A DNA stretch of 64,000 nucleotides from Actinomadura cremea (GTDB taxonomy: Bacteria; Actinomycetota; Actinomycetes; Streptosporangiales; Streptosporangiaceae), in contig NZ_BMRF01000003.1 of assembly GCF_014648495.1 (NCBI RefSeq), forward strand, positions 558,001-622,000, in the 5' to 3' direction. The position numbers and the translations under genes were made by a program. Shown piece by piece: positions 51,134 to 64,000 of this stretch. The stretch's first letter is position 1. Every line of letters begins with the position of its first letter. The notes below the pieces were generated by a model, which saw only the letters and a program-made list of their open reading frames with translations, was not told the DNA's origin and searched no databases.

Positions 51134-51628
51134 TCAGAACGACTCGACGGCGCGGCGCGCCTCCGGGTCGAGGACGCCCCAGGAGATGAGCTCCTCGGTC
51201 AGCTCCGTCGGGGACTTGTCGTAGATGACCGCGAGTGAACGCAGGTCTTCCTGGCGGATCGACAGGACCTTTCCGTTGTAGTCGCCCCGCTGGCTCTGAA
51301 TCGTCGCGGCGTAACGGGCGAGAGGACCGGCCTTGTCCTTCGGAAGCTGCTGCAGCCGCTCGAGGTCGATCACGAGCTTGGGTGTAGGCCCGAGCGGGCT
51401 CGGCGCGGCTCCGCCGGGCAGCAACTCGGAAACCGGCACGCCATAGAAATCGGCGAGCTCGGCCAGCTTCTGAACGGTGACGGCGCGGTCGCCCCGCTCG
51501 TACGAACCCACGACGACGGCCTTCCAGCGGCCTCGGGACTTCTCTTCCACGCCGTGCAGGGACAGGCCCTGCTGGGTGCGGATGGCGCGCAGGCGCGCGC
51601 CGAGAGCCTTTGCGTATTCAGACGGCAT
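51134..51628 (-). CDS. bldD: BldD, developmental master regulator
   Basis: A 164-residue repressor of sporulation genes. The N-terminal helix-turn-helix reads ALGARLRAIRTQQGLSLHGVEEKSRGRWKAVVVGSYERGDRAVTVQKLAELADFYGVPVSELL. The C-terminal domain has both halves of the cyclic-di-GMP motif: RGD at 114-116 and RQED at 125-128, spaced as in Streptomyces (RGD-x8-RQDD). c-di-GMP tetramers dimerise BldD for DNA binding. The length agrees with known BldD. ATG 51628 is chosen because conservation starts at MPSEYAKALG. It is divergent from the pyr operon, the same arrangement as in Streptomyces. Confidence 0.96.
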   Translation of the reverse strand: MPSEYAKALGARLRAIRTQQGLSLHGVEEKSRGRWKAVVVGSYERGDRAVTVQKLAELADFYGVPVSELLPGGAAPSPLGPTPKLVIDLERLQQLPKDKAGPLARYAATIQSQRGDYNGKVLSIRQEDLRSLAVIYDKSPTELTEELISWGVLDPEARRAVESF

Positions 51629-51955
51629 TCTTGGCCCCCCAGGCTCACTTTCGTCGTCGGATTGGTTCCCGGCCGAAGCCGGGGACCGACAGAATCCCGA
51701 AGCCAATGAGCCCCAAGACCCCGTCTCCAGGGATGGTTACGGACAGTGACGGTAAAACGGAGAGGGCCCCAGGTCAAGCCGATTGGAAAAAAGCGGTCGA
51801 ATCCGCAGGTCTCGATCCGGACCGTCCGCGAGCCCCCAGACCCGGCCGAAGCGGCGTCCGCGCGGGCGTTCCGGGCGCCGACCGGGCCGAGTGTGACCCC
51901 TCTCACCAGCAAGGATACGGGGCCGCCCGGGGGCGGGGCAGCTCCGCCCGACTGC

Positions 51956-51961
51956 TACCGT
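51956..51961 (+). promoter_or_regulatory. -10 box TACCGT of the pyr operon
   Basis: TACCGT would start transcription near 51968, about 10 nt before the PyrR-binding hairpin. No good -35 is seen. Confidence 0.4.
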
Positions 51962-51977
51962 GTGGGGGACAAGACGT

Positions 51978-53617
<1,640 letters not shown>

Positions 53618-53621
<4 letters not shown>

Positions 53622-54904
53622 CAGTCACCCTCATCAAGGGCGCCCGGATCCTCGGCGGCGAGCCCGCCGACGTCCTCGTCCGCGACGGCGTCATCGCCGA
53701 GATCGGCCCCGGACCGGACGCGCCCGGCGCGCGGGTCGTCGACGCCGCCGGGCTGATCGCCCTGCCCGGCCTGGTCGACCTGCACACCCACCTGCGCGAG
53801 CCCGGCCGCGAGGACGCCGAGACCGTCGAGTCCGGCACGAAGGCCGCCGCGATGGGCGGCTACACCGCCGTCCACGCGATGGCCAACACCGACCCGGTCG
53901 CCGACACCGCCGGCGTCGTCGAGCAGGTGTGGCGGCTCGGCCGGGAGGCCGGGTACTGCGACGTGCAGCCGGTCGGCGCCGTCACCCGCGGCATCGCCGG
54001 CGAGCAGCTCGCCGAACTCGGCGCGATGGCCGACTCCGCCGCGTCCGTCCGGGTGTTCTCCGACGACGGGCACTGCGTGTCGGACGCCGTCATCATGCGG
54101 CGCGCGCTGGAGTACGTGAAGGCGTTCGACGGCGTCGTCGCGCAGCACGCGCAGGAGCCGCGGCTCACCGAGGGCGCGCAGATGAACGAGGGCGAGATGT
54201 CGGCCGCGCTGGGGCTGCGCGGCTGGCCCGCGGTCGCCGAGGAGGCGATCATCGCCCGGGACGTCCTGCTCGCCCAGCACGTCGGGTCGCGGCTGCACGT
54301 CTGCCACGTCTCCACCGCCGGGTCCGTGGAGATCATCCGGTGGGCGAAGAGCAAGGGGCACCCGGTGACCGCCGAGGTCACCCCGCACCACCTGCTGCTC
54401 AACGACACGCGCGCCGAGTCCTACGACCCGATCTTCAAGGTGAACCCGCCGCTGCGCACCGCCGCGGACGTCGCCGCGCTGCGCGACGCGCTCGCCGACG
54501 GCACCATCGACTGCGTCGCCACCGACCACGCCCCGCACCCGGTCGAGGCCAAGGAGACCGAGTGGGCGGTGGCCGCGATGGGCATGATCGGCCTCGAGAC
54601 CGCGCTCCCGGTCGTCCAGGAGGCCATGGTCGACACCGGGCTGCTCGACTGGGCCGGCGTCGCCGACCGCATGTCGTACCGGCCCGCGCGCATCGGCCGC
54701 CTGTCCGGGCAGGGACGTCCGCTCGAAGCCGGGTCGCCCGCCAACATCACGCTGTACGACCCGTCGCCGCGCCGCGCCGTGGACCCGTCCGCCATGACCT
54801 CCAAGAGCCGCAACACCCCGTTCGCGGGGCTGGAGCTGCCGGGACGCGTCATGGCGACGTTCCTGCGCGGCGAGCCGACCGTCCTGGAAGGGAAGCTTCA
54901 ATGA
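53618..54904 (+). CDS. pyrC: dihydroorotase (class I)
   Basis: A 428-residue amidohydrolase closing carbamoyl aspartate to dihydroorotate. Zinc-binding and catalytic residues are in [72 protein letters not shown] and [15 protein letters not shown]. The sequence and length are of the class I type with an active site that does not require ATCase association. GTG 53618 overlaps the pyrB stop. Confidence 0.97.
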
Positions 54905-56015
54905 ACCCTGCTCTGCTGGTTCTGGAAGACGGCAGGGTGTTCCACGGGGCCGCGTACGGGGCCGAGGGGGAGACCTTCGGCGAGATGGTCTTCAACACCG
55001 GGATGACCGGTTACCAGGAGACCCTCACCGACCCGTCGTACGCGCGCCAGATCGTGGCCATGACGTCCCCGCACATCGGCAACACCGGCGTGAACGACGA
55101 GGACCCGGAGTCCGGCCGCATCCAGGTCGCCGGGTACGTGGTCCGCGAGCCCGCGCGCGTCGCGTCCAACTGGCGCGCCACCGGCTCGCTCGGCTCCGCG
55201 CTGCGCGACCACGGCGTGGTCGGCATCGCGATCCCGGGGACGCGGGCGCTGACCCGCCACCTGCGCGACCGCGGCGCCATGCGCGCCGGGATCTTCAGCG
55301 GCGCCGCCGCCGGCGCCGGAGCGGACGCGCTGCTGGAGCGGGTGCGGCAGAGCCCCTCGATGGAGGGCGCCGACCTGGCCCGCGACGTCTCGACGACCGA
55401 GCCGTACGTCGTCCCGGCGATCGGCGAGAAGCGCTTCACCGTCGCCGCCGTCGACCTCGGCATCAAGTCGATGACGCCGCAGCGGATGGCCGAGCGGGGC
55501 TGCGAGGTGCACGTCCTGCCCGCCACCACCACGGCCGCCGACATCCTCGCCCGCGACCCCGACGGCGTGTTCTTCTCCAACGGCCCCGGCGACCCGTCCG
55601 CCGCCGGGTACGCGGTGGACGCGCTCAGGGGCGTCCTCGACGCCGGCAGGCCGTTCTTCGGCATCTGCTTCGGCAACCAGATCTTCGGCCGCGCCCTCGG
55701 CCTCGGGACGTACAAGCTGCGGTTCGGCCACCGGGGCATCAACCAGCCCGTGCAGGACCGCACGACCGGCAGGGTCGACGTGTCGGCCCACAACCACGGG
55801 TTCGCCGTGGAGGCGCCGGCCGACGGCCCGTTCGACACCCCGTACGGGCGCGCCGAGGTCACCCACGTGAACCTGAACGACGGCTGCGTCGAGGGCCTGC
55901 GGCTGCTCGACCGTCCCGCGTTCAGCGTCCAGTACCATCCGGAGGCCGCGGCGGGCCCGCACGACGCGTCCGGCCTGTTCGACCGTTTCTGCGAGATGAT
56001 GGAGGGGTCGAGGTA

Positions 56016-56016
<1 letters not shown>
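54901..56016 (+). CDS. carA: carbamoyl-phosphate synthase small (glutaminase) subunit
   Basis: A 371-residue subunit releasing ammonia from glutamine. N-terminal domain [44 protein letters not shown]; glutaminase triad Cys in [16 protein letters not shown], His and Glu in [13 protein letters not shown]. The [10 protein letters not shown] and HNHGFAV segments are typical. The usual nucleophile block GICLGHQ is GICFGNQ here, so His is Asn next to the Cys, a change I also recall from other actinobacteria. ATG 54901 overlaps the pyrC stop. Confidence 0.97.
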
Positions 56017-59411
<3,395 letters not shown>

Positions 59412-59558
59412 CGTCGCCGGCGACCCGCCCCCGCGACGTCCGGAGGGGCGTCGCGGGGCGGGGCGCGGCGGGCGCGCGTCCGGTCGCCGTGTGCGAGCGT
59501 GGACGTGCGAGGCGACCGTGTGAAGCGACCGTGTGAGGCGACGAGGAGAGGGAGACGG

Positions 59559-60461
59559 GTGTCCGACACACCGGTGCAGACGTCGGCGACGGTCCTGACG
59601 GTCCGCCAGGTGCAGGACTACCACGCGTTGACGCTGGTCGCCCCGGCCATCGCCGAGCGGTTCCGGCCCGGCCAGTTCATCGCGGTCGCCGTCGGCGGCC
59701 GGCAGACCGCCCGGCTCGTCCGCCGCTGCTTCGGGGTGCACGAGGTCAAGTCCGACTACGGCGGCACGGTCGAGGTCGTGTTCGCCGACACCGAGCCCGG
59801 CACCGGCTGGCTCGCCGGGCTGCGCTCGCGCGACCAGCTCGACCTCCTCGGCCCGCTCGGCCGCCCCTTCCGGCTGCCCCGCGACCCGGTGAACTGCCTG
59901 CTCGTCGGCGGCGGCCCCGGCGGCGCGGTCCTGTTCGCGCTCGCCGACTCCCTGCTGCGGCGCGGCTGCCGCGTCCACTTCGTCCTCGGCGGGCCGTCCG
60001 CGCGGCAGGTGTTCGGCTCCCGGATGGCGCAGCGCATCGGCGACAGCGCCACCGTCGTCACGGCGGACGGGACGCTCGGCGACCGGGGCGCCGTCCGCGA
60101 CGTGCTGCCCCGCGTCATCGACGAGACCGCCGCCGACGTCGTCTACGGCTGCGGCCCCACCGACCTGCTCCGCTCGGTCACCCAGGTCGCCGGGGACTTC
60201 GGGCTGCCGTCCCAGGTGTCGGTCGAGGAGTTCATGCAGCGGACGGGCGCGTGCGGCACCGGCGTGTGCATGACGTGCGTCCTGCCCGTCCACGGCGACG
60301 ACGGCGTCACCCGCATGGTGCGCGCCTGCGCGGACGGCCCCGTCCTGCGCGGCGACCGCGTCCGGTGGGGAGACCTCGGCACCATCCCGTTCGACGCGCT
60401 GGGCGCGCCGCGCGTCCTGTCACCCGGAGCACGCGGCGTCACCGAAGGGAGCGAGCGGTGA
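59559..60461 (+). CDS. pyrK: dihydroorotate dehydrogenase B electron-transfer subunit
   Basis: A 300-residue ferredoxin-reductase-type flavoprotein that passes electrons from dihydroorotate dehydrogenase to NAD+. FAD-binding RPGQFIAVAVGG, NAD-binding LLVGGGPGGAVLFALADSLL, and the [2Fe-2S] ligands in CGTGVCMTCVLPVHGDDGVTRMVRACADGPV (four Cys, complete). GTG 59559 follows GAGGAGAGGGAG; it starts 147 nt after carB, the only sizeable gap in the operon. The next gene overlaps it. Confidence 0.95.
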   Translation: MSDTPVQTSATVLTVRQVQDYHALTLVAPAIAERFRPGQFIAVAVGGRQTARLVRRCFGVHEVKSDYGGTVEVVFADTEPGTGWLAGLRSRDQLDLLGPLGRPFRLPRDPVNCLLVGGGPGGAVLFALADSLLRRGCRVHFVLGGPSARQVFGSRMAQRIGDSATVVTADGTLGDRGAVRDVLPRVIDETAADVVYGCGPTDLLRSVTQVAGDFGLPSQVSVEEFMQRTGACGTGVCMTCVLPVHGDDGVTRMVRACADGPVLRGDRVRWGDLGTIPFDALGAPRVLSPGARGVTEGSER

Positions 60462-61453
60462 GCGAGCGCGCGGGGAGCGACCGGCTCCGGACCGCGATCG
60501 GCGCCTTGGAGCTGCCGAACCCCGTCCTGACCGCGTCCGGGTGCGGCGGCACCGGACGGGAGCTGACCCAGTTCTTCGAACTCTCCCGGCTGGGAGCGTT
60601 CGTCACTACGTCCGTCATGCCCCAAGCGCGCGCGGGACGACCGACGCCGCGCGTGGCCGAGACCCCCAGCGGCCTCCTGACCGCCATGGGCCTTCCCGGG
60701 CCGGGCATCGAGACGTTCCTCGAGCACGACCTGCCGTGGCTCATCGAGCAGGACGTCCGCACCATCGTGTCCGTCGCGGGCAACAGCGTCGAGGAGTACG
60801 GCGACCTGTCCCGGCGCCTGCGCGGCGTCCCCGGCGTCGCGGCGATCGAGGTCAACCTCGCCGCCCCGAACGCCGGCGACCGCGGCGGGACGTACGGACG
60901 GCACCCGTCGGCCGCCGCGGCGGCCGTGCGGGCCGTCCGCGACCACGCGCGCCCCGGCGTGCCCGTCCTGGCCAAGCTCGCCCCGGACGCCACCGACATC
61001 GTCACCATCGCGCTGGCGTGCGTCGACGCGGGCGCCGACGGGCTGACGCTGATCAACACCATGGACGGGATGGCGATCGACCCGCACACCCTGCGGCCCG
61101 CCCTCACCGGCGTGTCGGGCGGGCTGTCGGGCCCGGCGATCCGCCCGGTCGCCGTCCGCTGCGTCTACCAGGTGCACGCCGCGCTGCCGCGCACCCCGAT
61201 CGTCGGCGTCGGCGGCATCGCCACCGGCCTGGACGCCCTGGAGTTCGTCCTCGCCGGGGCGTCGGCCGTCGCCGTCGGCACCGCCCTGTTCCACGACCCC
61301 ACGGCCGGGCCCCGCATCCTGCGCGAACTCGACGAGGCCCTCGCGGCCCGCGGGATCGGGAGCCTCGCCGCCGCCGTCGGGCTGGCCCACCGGCCCGCCG
61401 GCTACGTGCCGCCGCAGGTGCGGCCCGACGAGCCCGCGAAGGAGAGATCGTGA
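60458..61453 (+). CDS. pyrD: dihydroorotate dehydrogenase-like protein (class 1B) lacking catalytic Lys and Cys
   Basis: A 331-residue FMN barrel of the class 1B family by overall sequence (NPVLTASGCGGTGRELTQFF, GRPTPRVAETPSGLLTAMGLPGPG, INTMDGMAID, GGLSGPAIRPVAVRC, VGVGGIATGLDALEFVLAGASAVAVGTALF) and by its overlap with pyrK. Two residues expected in the active site are changed: the Lys of the VxKS segment is Thr51 (FVTTSV), and the base-supplying Cys of NxSCPN is Ala136 (NLAAPN). The FMN fold looks intact. Dihydroorotate oxidation by the normal mechanism is doubtful, and another dehydrogenase may be needed. GTG 60458 overlaps the pyrK stop. Confidence 0.93.
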   Translation: MSERAGSDRLRTAIGALELPNPVLTASGCGGTGRELTQFFELSRLGAFVTTSVMPQARAGRPTPRVAETPSGLLTAMGLPGPGIETFLEHDLPWLIEQDVRTIVSVAGNSVEEYGDLSRRLRGVPGVAAIEVNLAAPNAGDRGGTYGRHPSAAAAAVRAVRDHARPGVPVLAKLAPDATDIVTIALACVDAGADGLTLINTMDGMAIDPHTLRPALTGVSGGLSGPAIRPVAVRCVYQVHAALPRTPIVGVGGIATGLDALEFVLAGASAVAVGTALFHDPTAGPRILRELDEALAARGIGSLAAAVGLAHRPAGYVPPQVRPDEPAKERS

Positions 61454-62166
61454 CCGCCGCCCCCATCGCCGTCGCGCTGGACGCCCCCGACCTGGAGACG
61501 GCCGCGCGCTGGGCCACCCTGGTCACGCCGCACGTCTCCACCGTCAAGGTCGGCCTGGAGCTGTACCTGCGCTACGGCCCGGACGTCGTCGCGAGCGTCC
61601 GGGGCGCCAGCCGCGTGCAGGTGTTCCTGGACCTGAAGCTCCACGACATCCCCGCGACCGTGCGGGGCGCGGCGCGCGCGGTCGCGCGGCTCAAGCCGTC
61701 CTTCCTCACCGTGCACGCCGCGGGCGGGCCCGCGATGATCCGGGAGGCGGTGCAGGCCGTCCCCGCCACCAAGATCGCCGCGGTGACCGTGCTGACGTCC
61801 CTCGGGGACGCCGATCTGGCCCGGCTCGGCATCGAGGGCCCCGCCCCGGACGCCGTCCGCCGCCTCGCCGTCCTGGCCGTCGAGGCGGGCGCGCAGGCGC
61901 TGGTGTGCTCGCCGCAGGAGGCCGCGGCCGTCCGCGCCGAGGTCGGTCCGGACATCACGCTGATCACCCCCGGCGTCCGTCCCGCGGGCGCGGACGTCCA
62001 GGACCAGGCCCGGGTCGCGACGCCCGAGCAGGCCCTCGCCGCGGGCGCGGACCTGCTCGTCGTCGGCCGTCCCATCACCGGCGCCCCGGACCCGGGGGCG
62101 GCCGCCGCCGCCCTCGCCGCGGCCCTGCGCCGCACGACCGCCGAGGGCTCCGGCACCCGGTCCTGA
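61450..62166 (+). CDS. pyrF: orotidine 5'-phosphate decarboxylase
   Basis: A 238-residue TIM-barrel enzyme forming UMP. The catalytic D-K-x-x-D array is intact in VFLDLKLHDIPATVRGAARAV. Other blocks are AVALDAPDLETA, TVKVGLELYLRYGP, TVHAAGGPAM, VTVLTSLGD, ITPGVRPAGADVQDQARVATPEQAL and LLVVGRPITGAPDPG. This is the short, bacterial-type enzyme. GTG 61450 overlaps the pyrD stop as GTGA; last gene of the pyr operon. Confidence 0.96.
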   Translation: MTAAPIAVALDAPDLETAARWATLVTPHVSTVKVGLELYLRYGPDVVASVRGASRVQVFLDLKLHDIPATVRGAARAVARLKPSFLTVHAAGGPAMIREAVQAVPATKIAAVTVLTSLGDADLARLGIEGPAPDAVRRLAVLAVEAGAQALVCSPQEAAAVRAEVGPDITLITPGVRPAGADVQDQARVATPEQALAAGADLLVVGRPITGAPDPGAAAAALAAALRRTTAEGSGTRS

Positions 62167-63294
62167 CCCGGCCCGGAGGGCGGGTGCGGAGCGCGGCTCG
62201 GCATCTGACCGTCGCCTTGCCGCCGGGGTCTTGACAGAGGGCGGGTCATAGTTCGGGTCATGGCGCCGGGAGCGCGGGCGGGATGTCGCATCTGTTGCGG
62301 TATGTGGCATGGGCCCAGAGTGTTCAGGTGTGACCCCGGATGCGACCTAGCGGCCCTGACGTGGGAAGATGTCGGGCAGCGGGCGCCGGGAAGGCGTGCG
62401 CCTCCGCGTCGTGCCGGTCGTCTCGGACGTCGGCGGCGCCCGTCCTGACACGGGATGAGTCACGCCGCCCGTCATGACCGAGAGGCGCGGCGCATTTTGG
62501 GGCGCGGGAGGTCCGTATGGCGAGATTTGCTTTGCGAGCCGGATTTAGCGTCGCGTTGCAGTGGGCGCACAGTTGGGTGTCCCTGATCACCCATTGCGGT
62601 TTTAGCGGGCGCGCGAATGCCACCCGGGCGACTTCCACAATGCGAAACACGGTGAACGCGCCGGGCGTTCACGAACGGGTCTCGCGGGAGCGTTTCCCAT
62701 GCCGCGGAACGCGTCCGGCGCGCCGGCGGGACCGTTCTCGCGCGGACGGGCGGGTGCGGGGCCCCGGGCGGGCGTGGAGGCGCGCGCACGGACGCGAGAG
62801 GGGGAGCGGTGTCGGGCGGCGGGCCTCCGGAACGGGAACGATCTTGGCGGGCGGGTGTTGTCGAGGATGGCAGTTGCGGGGCGGTCGCGACGTGCGGAAC
62901 GGCACGGCGTGACGAGCGTCACTCGGTCGGGACGCGCTGTGGGGAGGTTCACACGGCCCGTTCCGCAGGGGTTCCGGACGGTCGCCGGAGCGGTCCACCG
63001 GCGCGGCGCGGACGCGGGCGCGGCGCTCCGAAGCCTCGACGGAACGGTACTTAGTGCCGCAAATCGGGTCGGATTGGGGGGTTTTTCACGATCTCCCGAA
63101 AGTCCCAGCAAGGTGCAGGGGTCGACTTCCGGGCCGTCCAAGTTGTGTACACTCCGTATTGAGGACACTCCGGGGAGTGATTTTCGTGAATTTGTGGTGG
63201 GCTAAACGGCACTTCACGTTGCCTTATGGGGCGTGAACTCGCTAGTTTCCCAACCCGTCCGACTCCGTCGAGTGGAAACCTGAGGTGACCCGGC
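62167..63294. other. long intergenic region between pyrF and sIHF genes
   Basis: I see no convincing gene in these 1.1 kb. Open frames here have abnormal amino-acid composition. GC content falls around 62510-62690. A minus-strand frame at about 62480-62575 contains CAHCN-x-TLNPARKAN-x..KC, which faintly resembles a zinc-ribbon and may be a decayed remnant. An inverted repeat CACTCCGGGGAGTG lies at 63166-63179, followed by ATTTT. The sIHF promoter is near the 3' end. Confidence 0.5.
63219..63248 (+). promoter_or_regulatory. promoter TTGCCT-18-TAGTTT before the sIHF gene
   Basis: A plausible vegetative promoter 47 bp upstream of GTG 63295, in an AT-enriched stretch. Confidence 0.5.
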
Positions 63295-63621
63295 GTGGCT
63301 CTTCCGCCCCTAACCCCCGAACAGCGCGCCGCAGCCCTGGAGAAGGCTGCCAAGGCTCGCAAGGAGCGGGCCGAGGTTAAGAACAAGCTCAAGCACGGGG
63401 GGACCTCGCTCGCCGAGGTTCTCAAGGAGGGTCAGACCGACGACATCATCGGAAAGATGAAGGTGTCGGCCCTCCTGGAATCGCTGCCCGGTGTGGGCAA
63501 GGTCCGTGCGAAGCAGATCATGGAGCGCCTGGGCATCGCCGAGTCCCGCCGCGTGCGGGGCCTCGGCGCCAACCAGCGCGCCTCCCTGGAGCGTGAGTTC
63601 GGCGGAAGTGCGAACCGCTGA
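63295..63621 (+). CDS. mihF: integration host factor, actinobacterial type (sIHF/mIHF)
   Basis: A 108-residue DNA-binding nucleoid protein: [44 protein letters not shown] forms the long N-terminal helix, and the helix-two-turns-helix region is [47 protein letters not shown]. It bends and compacts DNA and is unrelated to the E. coli IHF/HU fold. Placement after the pyr operon and before gmk matches Streptomyces and Mycobacterium. GTG 63295 is the family start. Confidence 0.96.
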   Translation: MALPPLTPEQRAAALEKAAKARKERAEVKNKLKHGGTSLAEVLKEGQTDDIIGKMKVSALLESLPGVGKVRAKQIMERLGIAESRRVRGLGANQRASLEREFGGSANR

Positions 63622-63775
63622 CGCGCGACTCACGGGCGGGCGCGGCGGTTCGACCGCCGCGGCCGGCTCCGGGCTCCCCGGACACGGGGCGCCGGGCACC
63701 GGGTCGTCCGGTGCCGGGCTCCCCGCCGGCGGACCCCCGGACGCCGGCACCATCTCGCCCGACTCCGGCGCACCC

Positions 63776-64000
63776 ATGACTGCGCCGGACGGCTCTCGAA
63801 CGCATGAGCCGCTCGCCCGGCGGCTGACGGTCCTCTCCGGGCCGTCGGGCGTCGGCAAGAGCACGGTCGTCGCCGAGATCCGGCGCTCACACCCCCGGGT
63901 GTGGCTGTCGGTCTCGGTGACAACCCGGGCCCCCCGCCCGGGCGAGACCCACGGCGTGCAGTACTTCTTCGTCGACGACGCCGGTTTCGACCGGCTCGTC
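63776..64000 (+). CDS. gmk: guanylate kinase (3' end beyond window)
   Basis: The visible 75 residues include the P-loop in [21 protein letters not shown], the GMP-binding stretch [24 protein letters not shown] and the next helix, so this is guanylate kinase (GMP to GDP with ATP). ATG 63776 is the likely start. The frame stays open upstream to GTG 63608, which would add a 56-residue Gly/Pro/Ala-rich extension and overlap the sIHF gene by 14 nt. The sequence runs off the window. Confidence 0.93.
   Translation, partial: MTAPDGSRTHEPLARRLTVLSGPSGVGKSTVVAEIRRSHPRVWLSVSVTTRAPRPGETHGVQYFFVDDAGFDRLV

Noticed and set aside
62699-63205. Plus-strand frame before the sIHF gene
   Set aside because: Arg/Gly-rich low-complexity translation with no family features, and it overlaps the likely promoter region.

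Overview
The window is a GC-rich (well above 70% G+C) stretch of actinomycete chromosome, most likely from a Streptosporangiales/Thermomonosporaceae-type organism such as Actinomadura. The evidence is the codon bias, frequent GTG starts, many leaderless-type promoters (TAnnnT 6-9 nt before the start codon), a PimB'-type mannosyltransferase, BldD, the actinobacterial IHF (sIHF/mIHF), MacRS-like and PknL-like proteins, and gene orders I recall from Streptomyces and Mycobacterium. I see no insertion sequence, prophage, CRISPR array, rRNA or tRNA. It reads as core chromosome with small accessory insertions.

Layout. (1) 1-8947: 3' end of a PimB'-like mannosyltransferase, a hypothetical protein, an atypical SDR, a long-chain acyl-CoA ligase, CutC, a metallophosphoesterase, an SRPBCC protein, a Cys-motif protein, ROK glucokinase and an endo/exonuclease-phosphatase protein. 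(2) 8948-10618: a lower-GC gap, then a P450-ferredoxin pair. (3) 10615-14652: a membrane protein, a PlsC acyltransferase and a MacRS-like two-component system whose kinase has an apparent 5' frameshift. (4) 14776-16947: a three-gene operon of a membrane protein with a Gly/Cys tail (TIGR04222-like), a DUF692/MNIO enzyme and a small partner protein. This is the best candidate for an undescribed modification system. (5) 17113-22942: a phosphofructokinase with PPi-type residues behind a DasR-type operator, ThiI, a DUF5954-like protein, an EamA transporter with a structured uORF leader, and DAHP synthase behind an aromatic leader peptide and terminator. (6) 23019-28095: a sulfite-oxidase-like protein and a LytS/LytTR two-component system coupled to an SSS (acetate-type) symporter. 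(7) 28360-38570: a 6C-like RNA, endonuclease IV, PknL-like PASTA kinase, EamA transporter, thiOSG under a TPP riboswitch, a ferredoxin-reductase-type flavoprotein, an Rv2175c-like DNA-binding protein, thiE, a small acidic protein and a second Ser/Thr kinase. (8) 38660-51052: secreted GH3 enzyme, CMD protein, polyprenyl synthase, metF, GNAT, a WXG100-like pair, ArsC- and YbaK-type proteins, a HEPN protein under a LexA box, a CoA-transferase, a VOC protein and an MFS exporter. (9) 51134-64000: bldD, then pyrR-pyrB-pyrC-carA-carB-pyrK-pyrD-pyrF with mostly 1-8 nt overlaps behind a PyrR-binding leader, then sIHF and the start of gmk.

The pyr genes encode the de novo UMP pathway from carbamoyl phosphate to UMP, but the pyrD product lacks the catalytic Lys and Cys expected of a class 1B enzyme. 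Several regulatory layers are readable from sequence alone: TPP riboswitch, PyrR loop, aromatic-peptide attenuator, LexA box and dre-type operator. Homology statements rest on motif recognition and memory of gene families; no database search was run.
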